Origin: Flavobacterium algicola
Lineage (GTDB): Bacteria > Bacteroidota > Bacteroidia > Flavobacteriales > Flavobacteriaceae
DNA: 64,000 bases
Assembly (NCBI RefSeq): GCF_022399565.1
Contig: NZ_JAJTUT010000003.1
Span: 372,001-436,000, forward strand
Reading direction: 5' to 3'
Shown: piece by piece, positions 7,801 to 18,771 of the stretch
Layout: every line of letters starts with the position of its first letter
How positions within the stretch are numbered: position 1 is the stretch's first letter
Notes under the pieces: model-generated
Seen by the model: the letters and a program-made list of their open reading frames with translations, nothing else
What the model was told of the DNA's origin: nothing
The model's database searches: none
Program-made: the position numbers and the translations under genes

Positions 7801-8370
7801 TTATTTTTTTATTAATTTTATTCCAAGTAATACAAGCAAAACTATGTTTGTTAATACTAAATACATTTCTAATTCTACACTTTTGTCTTTCTTGAAAGTT
7901 AACTCTTTTGCTAATTGGTTTTTATCAAGTGCAACATTTTGATTTACGTTTATTTTAAAATCAGTTTTCTTGTTTTCTGTTTCTTCGAGGTAAACAATTT
8001 CATTTTCCTTATTTTTTGCAACTATCCAAAATTTCCCTCCATCGCTGTCAATACAAAATTCGGAAGTTTCATTCGGCTCCAATTCTGAATTATAATTTAC
8101 AAAATTTCCGCTTCCATTTCCATAATCGTCCCAAAATGCAATTGCGTAAATTCTTAAATTTTGATTAGTTACATTTTGCGTAGTAATGTCAATTGGAGTT
8201 GAAGCTCCAAAACAACCACCAAACAAATGATTTAATCCCAATGTAGAAAAACCGATAAAAAGTCCAAAATAGATTAGCAGTTTCAAACTAATTTTTTTCT
8301 CATTTAGAAAAAAGTAAATAACTAGTAAAATAATTATATTCAAAAATATAGAAAAAAATAATAAGTTCAT
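7801..8370 (-). CDS. Cassette J: hypothetical membrane protein (first cassette of the left array)
   Basis: 189 residues from the ATG at 8370. Two N-terminal hydrophobic helices (SIFLNIIILLVIYFFL and LKLLIYFGLFIGFSTLGL) are followed by a soluble domain of about 110 residues (RIYAIAFWDDYGNGSGNFV, FCIDSDGGKFWIVAK) and a C-terminal helix (MYLVLTNIVLLVLLGIKLI). No family recognised. It is the cassette nearest the leader at 8403-8514 and would be the most strongly expressed if the leader promoter drives the array. Its ends GTTACCAGCA and TGCTGGTAAC are a perfect complementary pair. Confidence 0.65.
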   Translation of the reverse strand: MNLLFFSIFLNIIILLVIYFFLNEKKISLKLLIYFGLFIGFSTLGLNHLFGGCFGASTPIDITTQNVTNQNLRIYAIAFWDDYGNGSGNFVNYNSELEPNETSEFCIDSDGGKFWIVAKNKENEIVYLEETENKKTDFKINVNQNVALDKNQLAKELTFKKDKSVELEMYLVLTNIVLLVLLGIKLIKK

Positions 8371-8392
8371 TTTTCAGGTTTTTCGGTAAAAT

Positions 8393-8472
8393 TGCTGGTA
8401 ACTAGTATATATGCGAAACAAACCTTCGCATAGCCACCCAAAATCGGGTGTATAAGGGAAGGTTTGTTTCGC
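8393..8472 (-). other. Leader L1: conserved hairpin at the head of the left array
   Basis: The cassette J core (8393-8402) is followed by ACTAGTATATATGCGAAA and on to about 8472. GCGAAACAAACCT (8413-8425) and AGGTTTGTTTCGC (8460-8472) form a perfect 13-base stem. CACCC (8435-8439) and GGGTG (8446-8450) form an inner stem. The first 45 or so bases recur at 61968-62013 (leader L2) with four differences. In integron terms it holds the attI position. It could instead be an attC of another type or a regulatory RNA leader. Confidence 0.7.
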
Positions 8473-8486
8473 TTTTGTTGCTATTT

Positions 8487-8514
8487 CAAATATATTGTTT
8501 TTTTTTCTTACAAA
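8487..8514 (-). promoter_or_regulatory. Putative array promoter upstream of L1
   Basis: On the minus strand TATATTTG (8494-8487) fits the Bacteroidota -7 box, and TTTG (8514-8511) lies 16 bases upstream as a possible -33 element. It points into L1 and the cassettes. A TATATTTG box occurs at the equivalent place next to L2 (62061-62054). Confidence 0.55.
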
Positions 8515-8697
8515 TCATTAAGACGACTTTTAATCTGTTGATTACTTATCGTACGTAGGAGCTGTGTGTTTCAACAGTTTTATGTCGTGTCCTAACACAA
8601 CAACCGATGTATAATTATAAAAAACAAAAAATTCCAAATGAGCCCCGATTACTTCATTTAACTTTTATTTTTTCAAGAGTTTAGTGAACTTTGTTTG

Positions 8698-8806
8698 CAG
8701 CGGAAATCCTTTTCCTTCTTCTCCTAAAAAGGAAAAGATTGCAACGTCCCGAAGCATCGGGAGCGGGAGGAATGGTGGTTGTGCAAACGGGTATTTCTGC
8801 TCCTTA
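8698..8806. repeat. Flavobacterial intergenic repeat with hairpins
   Basis: A more GC-rich stretch between the array leader and icd. It contains CCTTTTCC/GGAAAAGA-type arms and CCCGAAGCATCGGG (8749-8762), and ends in TATTTCTGCTCC. A related element lies at 62190-62303 next to leader L2 (shared CGAAGC, GGAGCGGGAGG and TTTCTGCT). No coding sequence is credible here. Confidence 0.55.
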
Positions 8807-8850
8807 ATAATACACAGTAAAATGATGACTTGTTGGTTTTTGACCAAAAA

Positions 8851-8880
8851 AAAAGACAACCGTTTCGGGTTGTCTTTTTT
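8851..8880 (-). terminator. Terminator of icd
   Basis: AAAAGACAACC (8851-8861) and GGGTTGTCTTTT (8867-8878) form a GC-containing stem with a short loop. It lies 30 bases past the icd stop and has T/A runs on both sides, so it could also act on transcription from the left. Confidence 0.75.
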
Positions 8881-8910
8881 GAAATTTATATTGAAAAATA
8901 AAGCAATTTG

Positions 8911-11590
<2,680 letters not shown>

Positions 11591-11631
11591 AAAAAAAAGT
11601 CCCAATTCCGATTGATCGGAATGGGACTTTT
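11591..11631 (-). terminator. Terminator of rplS
   Basis: AAAGTCCCAATTCCGAT and ATCGGAATGGGACTTT form a long stem (one bulge) around a two-base loop, with poly-A on the left that becomes a U-tract for minus-strand transcripts. It lies 20 bases past the rplS stop. Confidence 0.85.
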
Positions 11632-11650
11632 ATGATAAAGGGATATTTGA

Positions 11651-12001
11651 CTATCTTCTTTTGTCTTTGATTCTTGCTTTTTTACCAGTAAGTTCTCTAA
11701 AGTAGAAAATTCTAGCTCTACGTACAGAACCTTTTTTGTTGATTTCAACTTTTTGTAAAGCTGGTAAGTTCACTGGGAAGATACGCTCAACTCCAATTGC
11801 ACCAGACATTTTACGAATAGTAAAAGTTTCAGTACTTCCAGAACCTCTTCTTTGGATTACAACTCCTTTGAAAAACTGTGTTCTAGTTTTTTCACCCTCT
11901 TTAATTTCGTAGTAAACTGTGATTGTGTCTCCAGCTCCGAATTCAGGGAAATCTTTTTTTGCAACATATTCGCTATTAACGAAATCAATTAAATTTGCCA
12001 T
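11651..12001 (-). CDS. rplS: 50S ribosomal protein L19
   Basis: 116 residues, the normal length. L19 sits at the 30S-50S interface. Family-typical stretches: FGAGDTITVYYEIKEGEKTR, FFKGVVIQRRGSGSTETFT, GVERIFPVNLP and the basic C-terminus RRARIFYFRELTGKKARI. trmD lies upstream in the same direction, as in many bacteria, but 284 bases away. A promoter at 12075-12105 with ideal spacing shows that rplS has its own transcription start here. Confidence 0.97.
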   Translation of the reverse strand: MANLIDFVNSEYVAKKDFPEFGAGDTITVYYEIKEGEKTRTQFFKGVVIQRRGSGSTETFTIRKMSGAIGVERIFPVNLPALQKVEINKKGSVRRARIFYFRELTGKKARIKDKRR

Positions 12002-12074
12002 TTTAAATGCTAATTATGGTTGTTTGATTAGAGCAACATTCACGGATCTCGCCAGAGGTTAGTCTAAGTGGGCG

Positions 12075-12105
12075 CAAAAGTACACTATTTGTTTTAAACT
12101 GCAAA
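12075..12105 (-). promoter_or_regulatory. rplS promoter
   Basis: On the minus strand, TTTG (12105-12102) is followed after exactly 19 bases by TACTTTTG (12082-12075). This is the Bacteroidota housekeeping promoter (-33 TTTG, -7 TAnnTTTG) at its preferred spacing, about 75 bases before the rplS start. Confidence 0.75.
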
Positions 12106-12284
12106 TATTATTTATAGTTTTTAGCTCTGTCCTAAAATACTTTATGAAATTAAAATAAATGGATCAGCAATTTTATGAGCTACTGGCAATGAGTTTGTTG
12201 TCTCAATTTTTTAGGAATTCTAGTTTTAAGATTACAGTCAAATTGCAATTTTTCAGCCTAAGAAATCAAGCTGAATAGAACTAA

Positions 12285-12962
12285 TTACTCTTCCAGCAAA
12301 TCAGGCCTTCTTGTTTTTGTATGCTCATAAGCCATATCCTCATTCCATTTGTCAATTTTAGCAAAATTACCACTGGTCAAAACTTCAGGAACTTTCCATC
12401 CGTTATAATCGGCAGGACGTGTATAAATAGGTCCTGAAAGTAATCCATCCTGAAAACTATCTGTTAATGCAGAAGTTTCATCACTCAAAACTCCAGGAAT
12501 CAAGCGAATTAACGCATCTGATAAAACCAAAGCGCCCAATTCTCCTCCTGATAAAACATAATCACCAATCGAAATTTCCTTTGTAATAAAATGATCTCGC
12601 ACTCTTTGATCTACTCCTTTATAATGACCACACAAAATTATGATGTTCTCATACATCGACATTGTGTTGCACATTTTTTGATTTAGAGTTTCTCCATCCG
12701 GCGACATATAGATTATCTCATCATAACTTCTTTCATTTTTCAAATGTGTAATGCACGCATCTATAGGTTGTACCGTCATTACCATACCTGCACGACCACC
12801 GTAGGCGTAATCGTCTACACTTTTTTGTTTATTGGTCGTATAATCTCTTAAATTATGAAAATGTACTTCGACCAAACCCTTGTCGATAGCGCGTTTCATA
12901 ATCGAAGCTTCAAACGGACTTCTTAATAATTCAGGTAAAAGGGTAATAATATCGATACGCAT
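12285..12962 (-). CDS. trmD: tRNA (guanine-N1-)-methyltransferase (m1G37)
   Basis: 225 residues from the ATG at 12962 ([17 protein letters not shown]); a longer frame adds nine residues that overlap the probable -7 box (TATCTTTG, 12994-12987). TrmD uses S-adenosylmethionine to methylate G37 next to the anticodon and prevents frameshifting. The trefoil-knot SAM site is clear: [14 protein letters not shown] near residue 110 and [18 protein letters not shown] near 135, followed by the [10 protein letters not shown] loop. The C-terminal domain is present ([19 protein letters not shown]). It precedes rplS in the usual order. Confidence 0.96.
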   Translation of the reverse strand: MRIDIITLLPELLRSPFEASIMKRAIDKGLVEVHFHNLRDYTTNKQKSVDDYAYGGRAGMVMTVQPIDACITHLKNERSYDEIIYMSPDGETLNQKMCNTMSMYENIIILCGHYKGVDQRVRDHFITKEISIGDYVLSGGELGALVLSDALIRLIPGVLSDETSALTDSFQDGLLSGPIYTRPADYNGWKVPEVLTSGNFAKIDKWNEDMAYEHTKTRRPDLLEE

Positions 12963-13138
12963 GATTCTTTTCTGTTTTTTCAACCGCAAAGATACAAAGT
13001 TTTTCAGGAGTTATTCAGCTAGCTTTTTTTCGAATAAAATAATCGGATTGTAAAAAAAATTATGCAAAAATATTAACAACTGTTAGCTTTCTGAGATGCT
13101 TTTTTTTATTTACTTTTATCAAAATTAATAAACAATTT

Positions 13139-15262
13139 ATGAAAATTTTATCAAACATAATTCTATCAGGTACGATGCTTGTTATGATTACGTCCTTGCA
13201 AACGATTAATGCTCAAAATAAATCTGTTAAAATGACAAATCCACTTTTGCAGAAAAGCGCACTGCAATACCAGGCGCCAAACTTTAGCTTGGTTAAAGAT
13301 GAATATTTTAAACCTGCTTTTGAATATGGACTTGCTGTCCAGGATAAAGAAATCCTTGCTATCGCAAACAATCCTGCAAAAGCTACTTTTCAAAATACAG
13401 TACTAGCTTTAGAAACATCTGGAGTAGATTTAAAAAGAGCAACTGGAATGTTTTATAATCTAACAAGCTCAAATACAAATCCAACGCTACAAGCTTTACA
13501 AGCAGAATATGCACCGATTTTCTCTGCGCATAGCGATAAAATGTATTTGAATAGTAATTTATACAAACGTTTCAAGTCAATTGACTTGAACTCACTTAAA
13601 GGTGAAGATAAAAAATTGACAGAAAGTTATATTCAAGATTTTGAATTGGCAGGTGCAAATTTATCAGATGCTGATAAAGAGAAAATGAAAAAGATCAATG
13701 GAGAACTAGCTACGCTAAGCACTTCTTTTGGTGATAAACTATTGACAGCTCGTAAAAATGGAGCGGTTTTATTTGACAATGCAGTTGATCTGGACGGACT
13801 AAGTGCTAGTGATCTTGCTGCTGCAAAATTAAAAGCAACAGAAGAAGGTCATGACGGTAAATATTTAATTGTATTGCAAAACACTACACAACAGCCCGTT
13901 TTGCAAAATTTAACTAACAGAGCGTCTAGAGAAAAAATCTTTAAATCATCATGGACTCGTGCAGAGAAAAATGATGATGGAGATACACGTCAAGTATTAG
14001 AGCAAATGGCAAAATTGCGTTTACAAAAAGCGCAGTTAATGGGTAAAAAGAATTTTGCCGAGTGGAAACAACAAGATCAAATGGCTCAAACTCCAGAGAG
14101 AGCGATGAGTTTATTGGCTGAAATTGCAGCACCAGCAGTTGCAAAAGCTAAGGTAGAAGCAAAAGAAATTCAAGCTTTAATAGATGCTCAAAAAGGTGGT
14201 TTTAAATTAGAACCATGGGATTGGGATTTTTATTCTGAGCAGGTTCGTAAAGCAAAATACGATTTAGACGAGAGCCAAGTAAAACCGTATTTTGAATTGA
14301 CAACTGTTCTTGAAAAAGGAGTATTTTTTGCTGCAAAAAAAATGTACGGAATCACTTTTAAACAACGTACAGATTTACCAGTATATCACCCAGATGTTGT
14401 TGCTTACGAAGTATTCGATAATGACGGAAAATCAATGGCAATCTACTATTTAGATTTCTATACTAGAGATAATAAAAAAGGTGGAGCATGGATGAACAGC
14501 CTTGTGAAACAATCTCATTACTTAAAACAAAAACCAGTTATTGTAAACGTTTACAACTTTTCAAAACCAGTAAACGGAAGCCCTTCTTTGATTAGTTTTG
14601 ACAATGTAACTACGATGTTCCACGAGTTTGGACATACATTACACGGCTTGTTTGCCAATCAAAATTACGCTAGTCTTTCTGGTACTTCTGTGCCACGTGA
14701 TTTCGTAGAATTTCCTTCTCAAATCAATGAGCACGCCGCTTTAGATCCTGAAGTGTTGAAAAACTATGCATTACACTACGAAACTAAGGAAGTAATTCCA
14801 CAAGATTTAATAGATAAAATCAAGAAAGCAGAATCTTTTAATAGTGGGTATCACGTTACAGAACTTTTGGCTGCATCAACTTTGGATATGGCTTGGCATA
14901 GTGTAGAAAACGAAGCTGATTTCAAGCCAACATTAGTATTCGAAAAAGAAGCACTAGAAAAATATGGTCTATTGGTGAAGGAAGTACCTACAAGATACCA
15001 CTCTCCATATTTTGCACATATCTTCTCAGGTGGATATTCTGCAGGATATTATGCTTACACTTGGTCAAAAACGCTAGATTACAATGTATATGACTGGATG
15101 AAAGCAAACGGTGGATTGACAAGAGAGAATTCTGAGAGATTTAGAAAATACATCTTATCTGTTGGTAACAGCGTAGATTTAAACAAAGCCTTTGAAGAAA
15201 TGATCGGTCACAAAATGGAGATCGAACCTTATTTGAGAAATGCTGGACTTACAGAAAAATAA
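13139..15262 (+). CDS. dcp: M3-family metallopeptidase, peptidyl-dipeptidase Dcp type
   Basis: 707 residues with an N-terminal signal peptide (ending near TINAQ), so it is exported, unlike the E. coli cytoplasmic Dcp. It is a zinc peptidase that removes dipeptides from peptide C-termini. The zinc site HEFGH lies at about residues 495-499 (TTMFHEFGHTLHGLF), with the downstream Glu in the FVEFPSQINEHAAL segment typical of the M3 family. C-terminal FSGGYSAGYYAYTWSK is also characteristic. It is monocistronic, diverging from trmD and ending in a terminator. Substrate preference cannot be read; an oligopeptidase A-like role is the alternative. Confidence 0.9.
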   Translation: MKILSNIILSGTMLVMITSLQTINAQNKSVKMTNPLLQKSALQYQAPNFSLVKDEYFKPAFEYGLAVQDKEILAIANNPAKATFQNTVLALETSGVDLKRATGMFYNLTSSNTNPTLQALQAEYAPIFSAHSDKMYLNSNLYKRFKSIDLNSLKGEDKKLTESYIQDFELAGANLSDADKEKMKKINGELATLSTSFGDKLLTARKNGAVLFDNAVDLDGLSASDLAAAKLKATEEGHDGKYLIVLQNTTQQPVLQNLTNRASREKIFKSSWTRAEKNDDGDTRQVLEQMAKLRLQKAQLMGKKNFAEWKQQDQMAQTPERAMSLLAEIAAPAVAKAKVEAKEIQALIDAQKGGFKLEPWDWDFYSEQVRKAKYDLDESQVKPYFELTTVLEKGVFFAAKKMYGITFKQRTDLPVYHPDVVAYEVFDNDGKSMAIYYLDFYTRDNKKGGAWMNSLVKQSHYLKQKPVIVNVYNFSKPVNGSPSLISFDNVTTMFHEFGHTLHGLFANQNYASLSGTSVPRDFVEFPSQINEHAALDPEVLKNYALHYETKEVIPQDLIDKIKKAESFNSGYHVTELLAASTLDMAWHSVENEADFKPTLVFEKEALEKYGLLVKEVPTRYHSPYFAHIFSGGYSAGYYAYTWSKTLDYNVYDWMKANGGLTRENSERFRKYILSVGNSVDLNKAFEEMIGHKMEIEPYLRNAGLTEK

Positions 15263-15283
15263 TCAAACTGTATTATACTAATA

Positions 15284-15315
15284 AAATGACATTCGTAAAG
15301 GATGTCATTTTTTTT
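15284..15315 (+). terminator. Terminator of the M3 peptidase gene
   Basis: AAATGACAT (15284-15292) pairs with ATGTCATTT (15302-15310) and is followed by a T-tract, 20 bases past the stop codon. Confidence 0.8.
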
Positions 15316-15316
15316 T

Positions 15317-15395
15317 GGAGCAATTTCCAGCTGTACACTATATCTATTATGCCGAACCCCGGCACAATAGGATGCCGTTTCCATCTGGGCTAGGA
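15317..15395. repeat. Intergenic repeat, CCAGCTG...CATCTGGGCTAG type
   Basis: The element runs from GGAGCAATTTCCAGCTGTAC to GTTTCCATCTGGGCTAGGAG. Its outer bases are partly complementary (CCAG/CTGG) and its middle holds GCCGAACCCCGGC. The same outer words flank a longer element at 26733-26880. It is a non-coding repeat class of unknown role. Confidence 0.55.
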
Positions 15396-15502
15396 GAATA
15401 GTACGCAATACAATTTGGTTTTGAAATTGTAAATTTTTCCTAATAGTTTTTCAATAGGATTGTTTCTTCTTAAATTTACAATAATAATAAAATACACATC
15501 AA

Positions 15503-16498
15503 ATGAAATTCAAACTTTTTACAGCACTCTTTTTTATAACACTTGGGTCATTTGCACAACAGGAGCAATTAAAATGGTTGGACATCAATTTAACTAATTA
15601 TGAATATCCCTATCCTGTACATTTTATAACTTTAAATGTACAAAAACAAGAACTCCAGATGGAGTATATGGATGTGAAACCGGATAACTACAATGGGAAA
15701 AATGTTCTTCTTTTGCACGGTAAAAATTTTAACGGAGCGTATTGGAAAACAACTATCGATGCTTTGACTAAAAAAGGATTTCGCGTAATCGCACCCGATC
15801 AAATTGGTTTTGGGAAGTCGACAAAGCCAGCAAATTTTCAGTACACTTTCCAGCAATTGGCAGAAAATACAAAACAAATCTTAGATACTTTAGGAATCAA
15901 AAAAATTGCAGTTTTAGGACATTCGATGGGCGGAATGGTTGCGACACGTTTTGCACTCATGTATCCTGAGGTAACTGAAAAATTAATTCTAGAAAACCCT
16001 ATTGGTCTGGAAGATTGGAAATTAAAAGTGCCCTATCAAAAAGTAGATTGGTGGTACAAAAATGAACTAACACAAAGTTACGAACGTATTAAAAAATACC
16101 AACTAGATAGTTATTACGACGGAAAATGGAAACCAGAATACGACGAATGGGTAAACCTTTTAGCAGGTTGGACATTAAATTCTGACTTCGAGAGAATCGC
16201 TTGGAATGCAGCACTAACCTATGACATGATATTTACGCAACCTGTAGTCTATGAATTTCAAAATATAAAAGCTCCTACCTTACTAATTATCGGGACGAGA
16301 GATAGAACAGCTTTGGGAAAACCATTAGTTTCAAAAGAGGTGCAAGCTACAATGGGATTGTATGCTAACCTAGGTAAAGAAACTCAAAAGAAAATACCAA
16401 ACTCAAAATTAGTTGAAATTCCAAACATTGGGCACATGCCACACATTGAGAGTTTTGACAAATTCATCACGCCATTAACGGCATTTCTAGAAAAATAA
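15503..16498 (+). CDS. Secreted alpha/beta hydrolase
   Basis: 331 residues with a signal peptide (MKFKLFTALFFITLGSFAQ). Alpha/beta hydrolase fold: oxyanion LLLHGKNFNG near residue 70, APDQIGFGKS near 98, nucleophile elbow GHSMGG with Ser141, TLLIIGTRDRTALG carrying the likely acid residue, and the His in NIGHMPHIES near 313. It could be an esterase, haloalkane dehalogenase-like or C-C hydrolase-like enzyme; the substrate is not predictable. It lies alone between an intergenic repeat and the peroxiredoxin-like gene, without evidence of co-transcription. Confidence 0.85.
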   Translation: MKFKLFTALFFITLGSFAQQEQLKWLDINLTNYEYPYPVHFITLNVQKQELQMEYMDVKPDNYNGKNVLLLHGKNFNGAYWKTTIDALTKKGFRVIAPDQIGFGKSTKPANFQYTFQQLAENTKQILDTLGIKKIAVLGHSMGGMVATRFALMYPEVTEKLILENPIGLEDWKLKVPYQKVDWWYKNELTQSYERIKKYQLDSYYDGKWKPEYDEWVNLLAGWTLNSDFERIAWNAALTYDMIFTQPVVYEFQNIKAPTLLIIGTRDRTALGKPLVSKEVQATMGLYANLGKETQKKIPNSKLVEIPNIGHMPHIESFDKFITPLTAFLEK

Positions 16499-16611
16499 GA
16501 ATTCAAATTTTCGCTAAGGGAAAAATGGACAACAAATAGATAAAAAAGACCAACTTATATAAATAGGAGAGAACTAATTTTGTCTTGAAAAATAAATAAA
16601 AAATAAAAATT

Positions 16612-17280
16612 ATGAGCACAGATAACAAAAATACAGGATTACAAGCAACACTGGATGAGGCTAAAAATACTTGGGAAGCAAAAGCACCTGAGCAAATTAA
16701 AGAAATTTATGCAGAGGGTATTGCAGATGTAACCCGTCAAAATATAATCGCCAATGCTAAGAAAAATGATGACATTGCACCCGATTTTATCTTGACAAAT
16801 GCTACTGGTCAGGAGGTACAATTGAGTGATTATTTAAAAAAAGGTCCAGTAGTTTTAACTTGGTACCGCGGAGGATGGTGTCCTTATTGCAACATGACCC
16901 TACATTACTTGCAAGAGCAATTACCAAATATTCAAGCCAAAGGTGCTAATTTATTGGCCTTGACACCTGAATTACCAGACAAGTCTATGTCAACTGCAGA
17001 AAAACATGATTTGAAATTTGAAGTTTTAAGTGACGTTGCAAACAAAGTTGCAAAAGAGTACGGAATCGTTTTTAAATTAACGGATGAAGTTGCTGAATCA
17101 TACCAAAACGGATTTGATTTACATGGCTACAACGGTGATGAATCTGATGAATTACCATTGGCTGCTACTTACGTTATCGGGCAAGATGGTAAAATCGTCT
17201 ATACTTTCTTGGATGCTGAGTACAGAAACAGAGCAGAGGCCGATGTTATATTGAAAGCCTTAGAAGGTTTAGAAAAATAA
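16612..17280 (+). CDS. Peroxiredoxin-like (AhpC/TSA family) protein
   Basis: 222 residues, no signal peptide, so cytoplasmic. Thioredoxin-fold domain from about residue 50: IAPDFILTNATGQEVQLSDY, then TWYRGGWCPYCNMTLHYLQ with a CxxC pair (Cys90, Cys93) at the usual peroxidatic position. The WCPYC form is found in the AhpC/TSA subgroup close to alkyl hydroperoxide reductase-like proteins rather than classical 2-Cys AhpC. The probable role is thiol-dependent peroxide reduction. A terminator follows at 17429-17462. The N-terminal 45 residues are helical and of unknown role. Confidence 0.85.
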   Translation: MSTDNKNTGLQATLDEAKNTWEAKAPEQIKEIYAEGIADVTRQNIIANAKKNDDIAPDFILTNATGQEVQLSDYLKKGPVVLTWYRGGWCPYCNMTLHYLQEQLPNIQAKGANLLALTPELPDKSMSTAEKHDLKFEVLSDVANKVAKEYGIVFKLTDEVAESYQNGFDLHGYNGDESDELPLAATYVIGQDGKIVYTFLDAEYRNRAEADVILKALEGLEK

Positions 17281-17428
17281 TACGTTCGATCTATCGTTAT
17301 AAATTGGTAGAAGCTCAAACATACTACGGTCAAAGTGATATACTTGGATCAAATGTATAGCTCTAGACTTCGCTTATCTACATCGCAAATCACAGTCGAA
17401 AAAATAATGAATACCTATAGTAAAAACT

Positions 17429-17462
17429 ACCCTCAAGAGCTGTAATCTTTTGAGGGTATTTT
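17429..17462 (+). terminator. Terminator downstream of the peroxiredoxin-like gene
   Basis: ACCCTCAAGAG (17429-17439) and CTTTTGAGGGT (17447-17457) form a stem, followed by ATTTTTG. It lies about 150 bases past the stop codon; no gene lies in between. Confidence 0.75.
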
Positions 17463-17532
17463 TGATTATCATAAATTAGATTTTTACTATAAAATTAGCT
17501 TTTGTTTAAATCAATAAATTACAAACACAACG

Positions 17533-17540
17533 TACTTTTG
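17533..17540 (+). promoter_or_regulatory. -7 box close to the MFS start codon
   Basis: TACTTTTG matches the Bacteroidota -7 consensus, but the ATG follows after only four bases. If used, the transcript would be leaderless or nearly so, or translation starts at a later Met. No TTTG was found at the preferred 19-base spacing. Confidence 0.35.
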
Positions 17541-17544
17541 CGCG

Positions 17545-18714
17545 ATGAATTTATCAAAAAAGAATGTCCTATTTATGGCAGCGGCTACCGGGTTAATTGT
17601 AGCCAACTTATATTATTGCCAACCCTTAATCGTTCTTATTGCAGACGAGTTTAAGATTCCTCATGCAGATGCTGGAACCATCACATATCTTACACAAGCA
17701 GGATATGCCATTGGCTTGTTTTTTATGGTGCCGCTTGGCGATAAGATTGAGCGCAAAACGCAAATATTATACACCACATTTGCGTCGGTAATAGCCTTGA
17801 TTATCGCAGCAACTGCACAAAGTTACATCGTACTTGAGATTGCTTCACTTTTGATCGGAATAACATCAATAGTGCCGCAACTTATTTTGCCACTCGCTGC
17901 CTCGTTAAGCGCACCCGAAGAGAGAGGGAAAGTTGTGGGAACGATCATGAGCGGACTCCTTGTCGGGATTTTATTGTCAAGAACCTTGAGCGGTTTTATA
18001 GGTGATGTATTAGGATGGCGCGCTATGTTTTGGATTGCTTCTGGACTTTGTTTGCTTCTCTTTTTCATTATAAAAAAACAATTTCCATACAACAAACCCG
18101 TTTTCGATGGGTCTTATGGGCAATTAATTAGTTCGCTATTTACACTTATAAAAGAGCAGCCGTTACTTCGTGAAGCGACGTTAATTAATGTATTTAGTTT
18201 TGCTCAGTTTGGAGCATTCTGGACTACGATGGTATTATTGCTTTCAGCAGATCCTTTCAATTTCAACAGCGCTACCATTGGTTTATTTGGTATCGTCGGC
18301 GCATCTGGAGCATTAGCTGCACCCTTAGTTGGAAAACTAGGAGACAAAGGTAGTTCAAGAGTAGCGGTAGGTTACGGTTGTTTGCTAATTGCTCTGAGTT
18401 TTGCCGTATTTTACTTCTCGGGATTGAGTGTTGTTGGGATTGTAATTGGAATTGTACTAATTGACATTGGCCTGCAGGGAGTGCACATTTCGAACCAAAC
18501 TCGAGTATATTCAATTCTGCCAGAAGCTAGAAACCGCATGAATACTGTATTTATGTCTTTTAGTTTTCTAGGAACTGCTGCAGGATCTGCCTTTGGTTTA
18601 TTTCTATGGGAATTAGGTGGCTGGCATGCTGTAGCGCTAGGGTGTTTATTACTGTCAGGATTATCATTTGCAGTTTATGCATCAACGTATAAATCAAAGC
18701 GGAAAGTCCTGTAA
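17545..18714 (+). CDS. MFS transporter, drug-exporter type
   Basis: 389 residues with about twelve hydrophobic helices, the usual size of the 12-helix major facilitator family. The N-terminus carries GLIVANLYYCQPLIVLIADE, typical of the YnfM/arabinose-efflux-like subgroup. The loop between helices 2 and 3 has the conserved MFS signature in the form VPLGDKIERKTQIL, and the second half repeats it (GKLGDKGSSRVAVG). It is an inner-membrane proton-driven exporter; the substrate is unknown. Start at ATG 17545 or possibly Met11. Confidence 0.87.
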   Translation: MNLSKKNVLFMAAATGLIVANLYYCQPLIVLIADEFKIPHADAGTITYLTQAGYAIGLFFMVPLGDKIERKTQILYTTFASVIALIIAATAQSYIVLEIASLLIGITSIVPQLILPLAASLSAPEERGKVVGTIMSGLLVGILLSRTLSGFIGDVLGWRAMFWIASGLCLLLFFIIKKQFPYNKPVFDGSYGQLISSLFTLIKEQPLLREATLINVFSFAQFGAFWTTMVLLLSADPFNFNSATIGLFGIVGASGALAAPLVGKLGDKGSSRVAVGYGCLLIALSFAVFYFSGLSVVGIVIGIVLIDIGLQGVHISNQTRVYSILPEARNRMNTVFMSFSFLGTAAGSAFGLFLWELGGWHAVALGCLLLSGLSFAVYASTYKSKRKVL

Positions 18715-18740
18715 AGTAGGAATGGATAAAAATTAATTTG

Positions 18741-18748
18741 TAAATTTG
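18741..18748 (+). promoter_or_regulatory. -7 box of the cyclophilin-FKBP gene
   Basis: TAAATTTG fits the TAnnTTTG consensus 23 bases before the ATG. The short AT-rich leader (AAAATAAATAAAG) is typical for this phylum, where Shine-Dalgarno sites are weak. Confidence 0.5.
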
Positions 18749-18771
18749 CACTTCAACAAAAATAAATAAAG

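Noticed and set aside
541-8472. Repeats R1-R9 as insertion sequences or MITEs
   Set aside because: No transposase or target-site duplications were seen. The terminal words differ between copies but agree across each gene, which fits cassette ends rather than transposon ends.
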